From positions 990,001 through 1,054,000 of the forward strand of contig JAWNZC010000470.1 of assembly GCA_035771165.1 (NCBI GenBank): DNA of 64,000 bases, read 5' to 3'. A program made the position numbers and the translations under genes. Every line of letters starts with the position of its first letter. The stretch's first letter is position 1. The notes beneath the pieces are model-generated. The model was not told where the DNA came from and ran no database searches. It saw nothing but the letters and a program-made list of their open reading frames with translations. Positions 11,836 through 61,282 of the stretch are shown here, piece by piece. This DNA comes from Paragorgia papillata. Taxonomy: Eukaryota > Cnidaria > Anthozoa > Scleralcyonacea > Coralliidae.

Positions 11836-12634
11836 TTCCTCTTCTGCCAGCTAATCCACTCGGTTTTCTTTTAATATAAAATGATCGTACTCCCTTGGTT
11901 TTCAAAAATGCTGTCAGTTTTTTCAGCTCACTCTTACAATTTAAGACACAAATAGTATCACCAAACTTTCTAACCGTATTTTCGTCCTCAGAAAGCTCTT
12001 CATTTATCTCCCAAAACTTATCAATACACTGCTGGCTGTATTTATCCACACTTTGTCCTTTAGCTAATTTAAACGATATTTTACGAGCTCGATCTTTGGC
12101 TAAACCCTTTCCTTTTTCACATATTTCAGTGGCACTATGTAATGAAGACTCCAGTTTGGTCTTTTTCATTACGTTCTTGTTAAAACGTAAACTTATGTCA
12201 TCCAACAGGTCATGAATTCTTTCATTTTTTCTTTGCCAGTAACTATCAAGACTATCGCACTCGTCTTCAGAAATTAAAGAAATGTTTATTCCTCTCAACT
12301 CTTGATTGGTTTCAGTATGCTGTAGCTGACCTGACTTAATCTTGTCTACATCTTTGCTGCCTTTTCCTTCCTTTAAGCTTTTTCTTTCATCTCCAGTTGA
12401 AGATAACAGCAAGTGATTGATGGCTGGCAAGAAAAGTAAACTTTCAATTTCATTTATTGATCGGAGTATTGCATCGCAAGATGTTTTTTGGTTTGTTTCT
12501 TTGTTTGGTATTTCTGATAGTTGTTTTTGAATCAATGTAACTCTACGATTGATACACTGTACATGTTCTTCAGATAATTGAACTTGGTCAATAGTTCGTA
12601 CAATGGAATGTAACTTACATCGTATGATATCCAT
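11750..12634 (-). CDS. Unrecognised single-exon protein, 294 aa
   Basis: I do not recognise this protein. The frame is open a little further upstream, but the first ATG is at 12634-12632 (MDIIRCKLHSIV). It is polar and mostly helical in composition, with a KS/E-rich middle (residues about 95-130), a lysine- and arginine-rich section near residues 180-205 and a C-terminus with GVRSFYIKRKPSGLAGRRG followed by proline/aromatic-rich TPPYIPPFEVKYGWPGP. No transposase, zinc-finger or membrane motif is visible. It converges with CCDC152 on one side; HOOK starts far away and runs in the same direction. The last block is tandemly repeated beyond the stop. It may be one exon of a longer gene; no downstream splice chain was found. 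Confidence 0.55.
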   Translation of the reverse strand: MDIIRCKLHSIVRTIDQVQLSEEHVQCINRRVTLIQKQLSEIPNKETNQKTSCDAILRSINEIESLLFLPAINHLLLSSTGDERKSLKEGKGSKDVDKIKSGQLQHTETNQELRGINISLISEDECDSLDSYWQRKNERIHDLLDDISLRFNKNVMKKTKLESSLHSATEICEKGKGLAKDRARKISFKLAKGQSVDKYSQQCIDKFWEINEELSEDENTVRKFGDTICVLNCKSELKKLTAFLKTKGVRSFYIKRKPSGLAGRRGTWLTPPYIPPFEVKYGWPGPENRHVMKM

Positions 12635-12954
12635 ATTACGAAAAACAACAATTAATGCTTTCACGCGACACTATTGTTTCGTCATCAAAAGACAAAATTA
12701 CGCCTTGCGTGACGTCATAATTACTGTTCCTGCTTGATTGTGCTTTGGCGCGAGAATTCTTTCACACAGTGAGTAGGAGAGCCTGCTTTAAGCCTAACCT
12801 GCAATCCTGACATTGAACCTAAACATTACCCAAAAGTCCTAACCCAAAAGAAATCTGAAATTTCATATCAGTGTTCACTAGGACGTTTTATCACATGCGA
12901 TGTCGTATATATGTTGAGAAGGCAATTATAATGAACAAGAACGTCATAGACAAT

Positions 12955-13512
12955 AGGGCCATTTAAACGGAGAAAAAAAGTCGCGACTTAATTAAGACGC
13001 GTCTTATTTAAGTCGCGAACATACTCGTATATATATGGTCAATTTAATTGTTTCGCGTTCAAAGAAAGTCGCGACTTAGGGCCTTTACACGAGCCCACGA
13101 ATAAATCCCTGTTAGCGTTTACACAATGGCCGGGTCAACCGGGTCGACCCAAGTTGGAGAAGTGCGACGGTGCGGAACTTTGGTCAATTCCTTCATGTAA
13201 ACACGGGTTGACTTGACCCGGGCTCGTGTTAAGTGTTGGCAATATCATAATTTGTGTTGAGAAAAGCTGACGGTTGGGAAAAACACCAGCCAACCCAGGT
13301 TCATGTAAACACGAAAAAAGAATAACCAGGGATGGCGAGCTGACCCGGGCTGGCACTCCGGGCTCGTGTAAAGGCCCCCTAAAATTAGAACAGGGTTGAA
13401 AGCTAGTCCAAAATAAGTCGCGATTTACTAGAAATTGACCGTTTATACGAGTGTGTTCGCGACTTAAATAGGACGCGTCTTAATTAAGTTATTTTCTCCC
13501 GCTTAAGGCCAT
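12955..13512. mobile_element. Nested MITE A (outer), GTCGCGACTT family
   Basis: Ends AGGGCCATTTAAACGGAG and CTCCCGCTTAAGGCCAT, flanked by AAT on both sides (12952-12954, 13513-13515). Just inside, both arms carry GTCGCGACTTAATTAAGACG or its complement. An unrelated palindromic element is inserted in the middle (13078-13380). No coding content. PIF/Harbinger-type MITE is the likeliest class. Confidence 0.75.
13078..13380. mobile_element. Inner MITE inside MITE A
   Basis: Ends AGGGCCTTTACACGAGCCC and GGGCTCGTGTAAAGGCCCCC; interior arms repeat words such as CCGGGTCAACC and its inverted partners. It interrupts the GTCGCGACTT element, so it inserted later. Confidence 0.75.
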
Positions 13513-14684
13513 AATAATTGTATATAGCAAGAACTATATTATGTTGAGAAACACGTTTATCATGAATTGTAGACACTGTGCATTTTTGTTCACGTCATCG
13601 ACAATCATGCTATTCTGACATCGCCATATATATCAGGTCTCACCAATCTCACTACTGATTTAATAAATAAATCACATTATAGTAAATTGTTTGTACGAGG
13701 TTTATTTATCTGTCGTACACAACTCGTGAATAAAAACAGTACACACGCATTTAATCTATATACTTATATGTATCTTTGTAGAGATATGTGAGGCAATTGC
13801 GAGCGCGAAATATACATGAAAGCTAAAAAATGTGGCTAAGCTTAGACTGATCTCTGTCTTTCAGATCCATCTGGGTTTTGAGCTCTGGCGCATTGGAGAT
13901 ATCGTGTTAAAAAATTAAATATAAAAGTTCTAAAATTTCTTCTACTGACACTATCAGTTTAAAACTGTGCTGAAAATGTCAACAGTAACATTAACTTGAC
14001 TGTCGTTGATCAGGATTTCGTTACGGTGGTCCTTGTGACTTACAGTCCATGCATGCAGGTTGTTGGAAATTATATACAATTATTCCACTACAAGAACTTG
14101 GCCATTGATGTACACAGTGTAAGGAACGTGCTAAAATTTTATTACGAGGTCCACACATTCCTATGGACAAAAGAATGGAGAATTAATTCAGATATTAGGT
14201 AATGAGTAATCCGTAAAGTAAAAATTTAAGTTCAGTTTTCAAATACTGAACAATATTTATATTGGATAAACCGCTCATTACTTAGATTGGAAAACAATAG
14301 GCTTTCGCAACAGTAGTTACAGCAATAGCGAAGCGCACAGATGACGTCGAATTCATGTTTGTTTGAGTTTATAATTAATTCTTGCATTACCAACAAAAAA
14401 AAAGGCTCATTAGAAATCCCTCGAGATTCAATTTTGGTTTGTTTGTCTGAATTTTGGTCTATAAATAGTAACTGTGCGCTTCGCTATACATGCAGCATAT
14501 TAATCTGATGCATAATTAATCAGGTTTGCAATTATCAACCGCATGACCTTTATAAAAGTTCAAAAATGCCATTACAAAAATCTTAAGGGTCATTTCAACG
14601 GAGAAAATAAAGTCGCGACTTAATTAAGACGCGTCTTATTTAAGTCGCGAACACACTCGTATAAACGGTCAATTTCTAGTATAA

Positions 14685-14953
14685 AGGTGCTATTATTACA
14701 CGATGCGATTTTTCTTGCAACTTGCAACAAATTTACTTGTGAAAAAAAATATAGCGCAAGTTGCAGGAAGTTGCGATTTTTGTTGTAAGTTGCAGCAAAA
14801 AGTAGAACCCATCCAACTTTTCTTGCAACTTGCAACACGGCAAAAATAACAAAATCGCAAGTTGCTACGGGGTGTTACACGGTGCGATTTTTTATGCAAC
14901 TTGCAACATTCAGTGATTTGTTGCAAGAAAAATCGCATCGTGTAACAGCACCT
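14685..14953. mobile_element. Inner foldback 1 inside MITE B
   Basis: Ends AGGTGCTATTATTACACGAT and ATCGTGTAACAGCACCT with TAA on both sides (14682-14684, 14954-14956). The interior repeats CTTGCAACTTGCAAC-like words in both orientations. Confidence 0.78.
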
Positions 14954-15114
14954 TAAGCTTTCAACCCTGTTCTTATTTTAGGCTACGTTTACACGGTATC
15001 GTACTAATTTTGGTCCCGACTTACTTTGGTCCCGAACAAATTGACCATTTATATGGGCCTATACGAGGGTGTTCGCGATTTAAACAGGACGCGTCCCAAT
15101 TAAGACCCCGTTTA

Positions 15115-15215
15115 CACTAGAGCAAAACTATCCGGATTCACATTGTTTTTTTATTCCCATGAGGATGAAAAACAATGTGAATGCGGATACTTTTGCTCTA
15201 GTGTAAACAGGGCCT
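15115..15215. mobile_element. Inner foldback 2 inside MITE B (101 bp)
   Basis: Ends ACCCCGTTTACACTAGAGC and GCTCTAGTGTAAACAGGGCC, flanked by AAG on both sides (15112-15114, 15216-15218). The uninterrupted opposite arm of the host MITE (AATTAAGTCGCGAC) gives the empty site, so the 3-bp duplication is directly supported. A second copy is at 62745-62860. Confidence 0.85.
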
Positions 15216-15424
15216 AAGTCGCGACTTATTTTTCTCCCGTTTAAATGGCCCTAATATGCCGATTAAAATTTAAAACCGCCCTGATAACGTCCAAACAAAT
15301 TGTTTTATAGAGAAAGACGTTTGTGTGAAAGGCTTTGTGAATGTTGGTTTTTGTCGTTATTCTATTGTTAGTTCACATACTGATACATGTATGTATATGT
15401 AGACCTTAAAATATACGACGTACT

Positions 15425-54826
<39,402 letters not shown>

Positions 54827-55190
54827 TCTCAGTCTTGCTAAGATTACAACGAGGTCGTAGATCAATTGTGTTTATAAAATATCGATATATTAATGATCAG
54901 CTATTCAGCTTCCCCCACTCAATATTCTCCACTGATTAGATATTTTGATTATTTTCACCTTTGATATATACCATCACGTGAGCCCGCAACCAGCGGTTAG
55001 TATCCCCACTACTTCATGTTACACATTCGTATTCATACAATTTTGGGTAATAATTCCAGGTCCTAAATAACCCAGGTACTTCATGAAAGCCTGACCCCAA
55101 CACACACCCTAATCCTAACCAATAAATTCGTGAATACAGGACATGGATTTATAACCAAGAATAGTGTGCTCCCTCCCTTCGGTCGGCAGC
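54827..55190. other. Upstream region of HOOK
   Basis: The HOOK 5' UTR and promoter must lie here if the first coding exon is also the first exon. No TATA box or CpG island is evident in this AT-rich stretch. Confidence 0.4.
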
Positions 55191-55255
55191 AAATAGAATA
55201 TAGTATTAACGTTACTATATATATATACTCACACAGTGTGCTTGGGCTACCTATG
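55191..55255. mobile_element. Solo end of the palindromic element family
   Basis: Matches the right end of the element at 62881-63670: ATAGAATATAGTATTAACGT ... CTCACACAGTGTGCTTGGGC, ending in TACCTATG. The rest of the element is missing, so this is a truncated copy. Confidence 0.75.
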
Positions 55256-55404
55256 CACAAACAGTGAACGATTGGAATTCATACTTGAATGCTTTTCACA
55301 ATGGTCTTATCCCACCAACTATTGACCAGGCAGCACTTCCTTGCGATAGTAACTTCTAGTTAGGTAACGTATATAGTAATAGTATACAAATATAAAATAA
55401 TTAG

Positions 55405-55503
55405 GTAACGTATATGTAATTATATATTAAATAATAATACTAGGAATGGATTATGACGTATGATTGATCTACTTACTCTTGTGTGTTCTGGACCAACGTT
55501 ACA
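55405..55503 (+). repeat. 5' LTR, internally deleted
   Basis: GTAACGTATATG ... GACCAACGTTACA. Compared with the 3' LTR it lacks about 15 bp near its start and about 84 bp between TATGACGTATGATTGAT and TTACTCTTGTGTGTTCT. It is followed directly by TTGGTGGCAGCGGTGGGA, the likely primer-binding region (TGG start, tRNA not assigned). Confidence 0.8.
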
Positions 55504-55541
55504 TTGGTGGCAGCGGTGGGATCTACACCGGTTTATTTTGA

Positions 55542-56669
55542 TTGTCGATAGAAATGGATCCGAACAACGAAACCGAACAGCAAGCGGTGGCCGTACCAGA
55601 AACGAAGCTCGCGGTCGGCGCTATCCGAGCTCCGAAACCATTTACAATGGGTTCTAATTTCGAGCTTTGGTTAAAGCGCTGGCAAACTTACGCGAAATGT
55701 GTGAGAATTCCAGAAGACTCCAAGGCAGGTGCCCTTGTTTTATCGCTCGACGACAACGCGTTCCAAGCAATCGATCAGCTAGGGCTAGATATCGAAAAGG
55801 ATAGTTATGACGAAGTCAAAGCAAAACTCCTGAATCGCTTCGCGTCGAAAGCAACAGAGCCCGAATTAAGATGCAAGCTCAACCAACGTAAACAAGAACC
55901 AGGAGAAACGTTAGAAACTTTTGCGGGTATTTTACTTGACCTAGCAAAACGAGGCCACCGTGGATTGGAACCCAAACATCAAGACGAATTAGCTCGAGAC
56001 CAATTTATTGCAGGGATACAAGACGAGAAAACGCAAGAACGCCTCCTCGTTGACTCCCCCTCGAGTTTGGATGATGCTGTTAAACTTGCGAGACGACTCA
56101 CGGCAGTGCATAAAACGCAACAGAAAATGCGAGAAGGAACGAGAGCCAAAGTTCACGCCGTGGGAGACCAACGCTCGATAGGTGATGACAGCTCAAGCGC
56201 CAGAGTTCACGCCGTGGGAGACCAACGCTCGATAATAGGTGATGACAGCTCAAGCGCCAGAGTTCACGCCGTGGGAGACCGACAAACAAGCATCGATGAT
56301 AGATTCGAAGCAGTCAAGAAAGGCAACACAAGCGAAATGGCCGCCGCCCTTCGCGCTAACACCGAAGTACTAACGCGGCTCGTTGAGAAACTCAACGCAC
56401 CGACACCTACGGAAACCGGAGGACGGAGAGGACGGAGGTCAAACCCAATAACGTGTTGGAGCTGTGGTCAACTGGGGCACATGCGAAACTCGTGTCCAGA
56501 GTGGAACTCCAACATTACCCAAGATAGGCCGTCGGGAAACGAGAGTCAGCTGCCGCCGCGGACCGGGCGTCAGCGGTACAACCGTTCGGTCCCCAAAACA
56601 AATTTCCTGTCAACGTTAGCGCCGCATGAGTGGTTTACTGAACAACGCAGAAACCCCAATGTTGGTTGA
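55542..56669 (+). CDS. gag: Gag polyprotein of the Ty3/gypsy element
   Basis: Intact 375-aa frame beginning 38 bp after the 5' LTR. The capsid region is near residues 35-190 (FELWLKRWQTYAKCV, RKQEPGETLETFAGILLDLA). Then a block RVHAVGDQRSI occurs three times in tandem (residues about 205-250). Near residue 310 a CCHC zinc knuckle, CWSCGQLGHMRNSC, would bind RNA. It overlaps the protease frame in +1, as in many Ty3/gypsy elements that use frameshifting. It is the only undamaged frame of the element. Confidence 0.88.
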   Translation: MSIEMDPNNETEQQAVAVPETKLAVGAIRAPKPFTMGSNFELWLKRWQTYAKCVRIPEDSKAGALVLSLDDNAFQAIDQLGLDIEKDSYDEVKAKLLNRFASKATEPELRCKLNQRKQEPGETLETFAGILLDLAKRGHRGLEPKHQDELARDQFIAGIQDEKTQERLLVDSPSSLDDAVKLARRLTAVHKTQQKMREGTRAKVHAVGDQRSIGDDSSSARVHAVGDQRSIIGDDSSSARVHAVGDRQTSIDDRFEAVKKGNTSEMAAALRANTEVLTRLVEKLNAPTPTETGGRRGRRSNPITCWSCGQLGHMRNSCPEWNSNITQDRPSGNESQLPPRTGRQRYNRSVPKTNFLSTLAPHEWFTEQRRNPNVG

Positions 56670-57317
56670 TACAGGATCTGCAGTCACTTTTGTCCATCGT
56701 CAATTGTGGGAAAGAAGTGGGCATCCGACACGGGAGCAATTACAGCCAGTCCATCAAGCCGTCGTCGTCGCGAATGGAGAGCCATTAAAGATACTGGGGT
56801 CACTGACTTTCTAACCGAGAACGGTTGTTTAATTGACTTGAAAACAGGCTCTCTCCACGCGGGTAAACATACCGTCGCTCTCCGATACCAAGCCAGACCA
56901 CCTTGTGTTTGCCGTGTCGTCCTAAAAGACACAGTAGTGGTGCAACCTAACGCAGAAATGGTTCTTCCAGCCATTGTACAGAATGATGGAGACAATAGCA
57001 CTGATTTTCCTGGCGTTTTCGAAGTTAAGGACGGTTTCGAATCAAAACACCAAGTCTTGGCAGCGAGAATTGTGGCACGACCTTCGCAGGGAATAATGCC
57101 AATACGTATTGCTAATTTGTCGGAGACGCCGGTAACTCTTTATAGAAACCTAAGCGTGGGAAATGTCCACCCATTATGTGGTTCGGAGGCCAGCACTGAC
57201 CAACCTGACGACACATTCGTAGAAGTCAGCCACGTCAATGCAAGTCCCCGAGTTCAGTCTCGAAGGTCAAGAGATCACAGCGCCAAGGAGAACATTTCAA
57301 AGCTTCAATGGAGATAG
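56626..57317 (+). pseudogene. Aspartic protease and linker of the gypsy Pol, frameshifted
   Basis: The first frame (56626-56814) carries the protease active site VDTGSAVTFVH. Near 56810 the sense reading moves to another frame (to 57317) with DFLTENGCLIDLKTG. Pepsin-like retroviral-type proteases cut Gag-Pol. The break separates the active site from the C-terminal half. Confidence 0.75.
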
Positions 57318-58675
57318 AGGACTTGGGGCTCACGAACGATCAACAAACCAAGCTAACTCAGCTTGTAGACGACTTTGAAGATATATTTTCCACAGGTGAC
57401 GGCGATTTGGGGCGAACCAATAAAGTGTACCACAAGATCAGTACTGGAGATGCTTCTCCAATCCGTCAAAGAGCTCGTCGAGTAGCACCCCACCAAAGGT
57501 CCGAAGTCAGTCGCATGGTGGATGAGATGCAGCAGCAAGGAGTCGTTCAACCATCCCAATCACCATGGGCATCACCAATTGTTCTCGTGCGGAAGAAAGA
57601 TGGGACGACAAGATTCTGTGTCGACTATCGACGTCTAAACAACGTCACGCGTAAAGATTCCTTCCCTTTGCCCCGTGTGGATGACATTCTGGATTCCCTT
57701 GGAGAAGCTTGTTGGTTCTCAACGCTAGAACTGGCGAGTGGCTACTGGCAAGTGCAGCTTGACCCCCAAGATCGAGAGAAGTCTGCATTCGTTACACCTC
57801 AAGGGTTGTACGAATTTCGAGTAATGCCCTTTGGGTTGTGTAACGCCCCGAGCACCTTTCAACGCCTGATGGGGTTGGTGTTAGCCGGACTTACGTGGGA
57901 ATCGTGTTTGGCTTATTTAGATGATGTCATCGTCTTTGGACGAACATTTGACGAGCATCTGGAACGCTTACAATCTGTGTTCGAGAGATTTCGTGGGGCG
58001 GGGCTTAAGCTGAAACCGAAGAAGTGTCGTCTGTGTCGGCGCGAAGTAACCTTTTTGGGGCATGTGCATGGTCAAACAAGATGGGGTGGCTGCCGACCCC
58101 GAGAAAACCGAAAGAGTTGCTTCATGGCCAGTCCCTACGAACCCGGCTGAGTTGCGAAGCTTTTTGGGTCTCGCGTCATATTACAGACGGTTCATTAAAG
58201 ATTTCGCCAAAATCGCTAGTCCATTACATCGTCTTACCGAAAAGAAGACCGAATATCGATGGAGCGAAGAAGCTGACGATGCTTTCAGAGAATTGAAGCG
58301 GCGACTAGTTTCCGCACCCATCCTAGCGTACCCGAGGTACTCAGACCCATTCATCCTCGACACCGACGCTACTGATCATGGTATTGGTGCAGTTCTGTCC
58401 CAGATACAAGGCGGTAAAGAGAGAGTGATTGGCTATGGAAGCAGGACATTGACCAAAGCAGAAAGAAATTACTGCGTGACTCGCCGGGAAATGCTCGCGG
58501 TGGTTACCTTTACTCGTCATTTCCGATGCTATTTACTCGGACGGCCTTTTGTTGTTCGAACAGATCACGCGGCACTGCAGTGGTTACAACGGTTCAAGGA
58601 GCCCGAAGGACAGGTGGCTCGGTGGTTGGAGCAACTGCAAGAGTATCATTTTCAAGCCGAACACCGACCGGGAAC
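57308..58675 (+). pseudogene. Reverse transcriptase and RNase H of the gypsy Pol, frameshifted
   Basis: RT motifs in order: TRFCVDYRRLNNVT, FSTLELASGYWQV, FRVMPFGLCNAPSTFQRLM and catalytic YLDDVIVFG. A frame change near 58065 follows VTFLGH. The second frame carries the thumb (LRSFLGLASYYRRFIKDF) and RNase H (ILDTDATDHGIGAVLSQ, RTDHAALQWL). Motif order and spacing are normal for Ty3/gypsy. Confidence 0.88.
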
Positions 58676-60465
58676 AAGACACAGAACACTGATGCCCTGT
58701 CGAGACGACCTTGTGATCAATGTGGTGACCCACATAACGTTGATGCCGTCCATATGTCACCGCCATGCAGAGGGTGGGGCTTCCGGGAGTCTCTCGATGA
58801 TGGGACACTAACACCCACACTAACAACCATACAATCAGCTCAGGAAGGAGATCCACAACTAGGACCTATTCGACGTCGTTTACTGGCAGGGAAGGACCGC
58901 CCTACTGTTGAAGAAATGTCCGGCTCTGGACTGAGAAATCGTGGCTATTGGGCTCAGTGGGATCAGTTGTTCCTGGAAAACGGTGTGGTTCATCGACACT
59001 GGGAAGATAGAGATGGGAAGAGAATCCTGAAGCAAATGGTGGTACCACGAGAACTTGTCCCTGTCGTTATCAAAGAATTGCATGATGGAGTAGCAGGAGG
59101 GCATCTTGGCGTGACGAAAACCGTAGGGAAGGCAAGAGAACGGTTTTATTGGATAGGATTGAGGGAAGACATCGAACTGTGGTGCCGTCAGTGTCCTGAA
59201 TGCGCTAAACGTAAATCTCCAGCAAGACCAAACCGAGCACCGTTGGTGCCTGTTCGTACCGGATTTCCAATGGAGAGGGTGGCACTAGATATTGTGGGTC
59301 CGTTACCTATTACCCAACATGGAAACAAGTACATACTCGTGGTTTCTGACTACTTTACTAGATGGCCCGAAGCCTACCCTCTTGCGAACCAAGAAGCTGA
59401 ATCCATAGCACGAGTGCTAGTCAACGAATGGATTTGTCGGTTCGGAGTCCCAATGCACATTCACTCCGACCAGGGACGTAATTTTGAGTCAAAGATCTTT
59501 AAGGAAATTTGCAATCTTCTTGGCATGGAAAAGACTCGCACCACCCCCTACCACCCACAGTCAGATGGACTCGTGGAGCGCTTCAACCGGACACTAATTG
59601 GGATGCTGAGCATACGCGTTGCAGAGGATGAGACTTCTTGGGATGATCATCTCCCCACCACTATATGTTGGCCTACCGTTCCAGTGTGCAAGAATCCACT
59701 GGTTACACGCCATTCCACTTGATGTTTGGGAGAGAGATTCGACTCCCCATCGATTTGATGTTTGGTAGAGATCCTGACACGATGAAGGAGACCACCGAGT
59801 ATGTTGTACAACTCAAACAACACCTGGAGGAAGCCTACGAGCAAGTACGGAAAAGGACGGGGTTTGTACAAGGTCGGCAGAAAGACCGGTACGATCAACG
59901 AGCAGTTGGTGGCCGATACAAAGTTGGAGACCGAGTCTGGCTTCACAATCCAGCCGTCAAGACGGGTTTAAAACCAAAGTTCCATCGTCCCTGGACTGGC
60001 CCTTTTGTCGTGGTAAAACGCATAACAGATGTGGTGTATCGTATCCAGAGCGAGGGGAAAAGAGCTCGTTCAGTGGTTCACTTTAACCGGTTAAAACCTT
60101 GTGATACTCCACCCTCTATACCTGGTGAGAGAGCATCCTTATTGGAGACTAACCACGACACACCAGCTCAGAGCGACAACGAATTGGAAGATGAGAGCAA
60201 CGATGATGTGGTGCAGTTACCAGATCCGGATGATGGGGTGCAGGTACCAAACCCAGATGATGTGGTGCAGTTGCCAGCACAAGCAGAACCGCCTGAAATA
60301 GCTGCAGGTGAAGAAAATGAACAACATGAAGAAATGAACCGAGTTCGACAACGCCGAGTAATCCGACCTCCTCACTGGCACGCTGATTACGAGGTGGATA
60401 CTATCACTTATGCCAGTATTGTGAAAGGAATTTTACGCGAGGACACGGGACGTGTCTCTAAATAA
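58676..60465 (+). pseudogene. Integrase of the gypsy Pol, frameshifted
   Basis: Zinc-binding HHCC region (HDGVAGGHLGVTKT ... CRQCPECAKRKS), then catalytic core with D (ALDIVGPLP), D (HSDQGRNFES) and E (HPQSDGLVERFNRTL). A frame change near 59660 moves to a frame with YRSSVQESTGYTPFHLMFGR and a GPF-type C-terminal domain (WTGPFVVVKRITDVVYRIQS). An acidic tail repeats VQLPDPDDGVQVPNPDD. Stop at 60463-60465, 11 bp before the 3' LTR. Confidence 0.88.
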
Positions 60466-60476
60466 GGGGGGAGAAA

Positions 60477-60673
60477 TGTAACGTATATGTTACAGTTAAT
60501 TGATGTAATTATATATTAAATAATAATACTAGGAATGGATTATGACGTATGATTGATTTGAGAGAGTGTGATTAAGACAGATAACGTCAGACGAGATGAG
60601 ACTGTGACCGCACGAATGTTGATTAAAACTTAGAAATTCTAGTTACTCTTGTGTGTTCTAGACCAACGTTACA
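60477..60673 (+). repeat. 3' LTR, 197 bp
   Basis: TGTAACG ... CGTTACA, perfect 7-bp inverted ends, preceded by the purine tract AAGGGGGGAGAA. It is longer than the 5' LTR, so it better represents the family. Confidence 0.88.
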
Positions 60674-60695
60674 ATAGTATACAAATATAAAATAA

Positions 60696-61282
60696 CAAGT
60701 CATTTTTGCGCGCCGTGCGTCTTTGCGTCATTCCTCACTAACACTTATTCACTGATTTGATATTACATATATATATATATATAGCCGGAAATAAAGCAAA
60801 ACCATCCCGTTATCGTCGATTCGTCGACTAATGTTTGATGAGAACCATCGACTAATATTCGGCCACAATAATTGTCGACATGTCGGCTAAGTATATTGGT
60901 AAGTTGGACGGAGCGCTATAGACGATAAACAACAGACAGACAATTACAGCGTTTAGAAGATACATCGCTGTCCATTTTCTGTGCGTAAACAACTGAACAC
61001 ACGCTGAGGAAATTTGAGATAATCTATTATTGCATCTATATTTTTAGCAACCTCGTACCCTTGGGCAAAGCAGAGAGGGCCCTGGGTGCGAGGTTGTATT
61101 TTTAGGTTCTTTGTCCCCCGGTAGCTAGCAAAACCGGAGAAAAAGATCCAGGCAAAATTAAAGCCGGAACAAAAGCCCGCGATGGTAGTGATGACATACA
61201 TTGACAGCAATCTAAGATATTTATCAAATATGGACTAATATTCGGCCACAATAATTGTCGACATGAAAATCGCTATTTAGTC
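60696..61282. other. Repeat-rich stretch right of the gypsy element
   Basis: Holds two copies of a 30-odd-bp word (CGACTAATATTCGGCCACAA onwards) at about 60848 and 61230 and a 50-bp palindrome at 61049-61098 (CAACCTCGTACCCTTGGGC / GCCCTGGGTGCGAGGTTG). A related word, AACCTCGTACCCAGGGCC, is at about 63782. No gene found. Confidence 0.6.

Larger units (their letters stand above)
14586..15252. mobile_element. Nested MITE B (outer), second GTCGCGACTT copy
   Basis: Second copy of the 12955-13512 family: ends AGGGTCATTTCAACGGAG and CTCCCGTTTAAATGGCCCT, and the same GTCGCGACTTAATTAAGACG arms. Two different smaller palindromic elements are inserted in it (14685-14953 and 15115-15215). Confidence 0.78.
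12635..15424. other. Intergenic region dominated by nested MITEs
   Basis: Between the unrecognised gene and the 3' end of HOOK. No exon chain found. Two large nested MITEs (12955-13512 and 14586-15252) take up nearly half. 13513-14585 is AT-rich and shows nothing recognisable. The HOOK 3' UTR must lie just left of 15425; I could not place its end. Confidence 0.6.
55405..60673 (+). mobile_element. Ty3/gypsy LTR retrotransposon, frameshifted
   Basis: Order is 5' LTR, primer-binding region, gag, protease, RT, RNase H, integrase, purine tract, 3' LTR, which is the Ty3/gypsy order. There is no envelope gene. At least five frame changes after gag show it cannot make a full Pol protein. The LTRs are unequal (99 against 197 bp). 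A 23-bp direct repeat (55378-55400 and 60673-60695) flanks it. Confidence 0.93.

Noticed and set aside
11895..12215. Plus-strand 106-aa frame
   Set aside because: It is the antisense shadow of the 294-aa minus-strand frame, which has the more gene-like composition.
55405..60673. Endogenous retrovirus with envelope
   Set aside because: Integrase is followed within 11 bp by the 3' LTR; there is no envelope frame, so it is a plain Ty3/gypsy retrotransposon.
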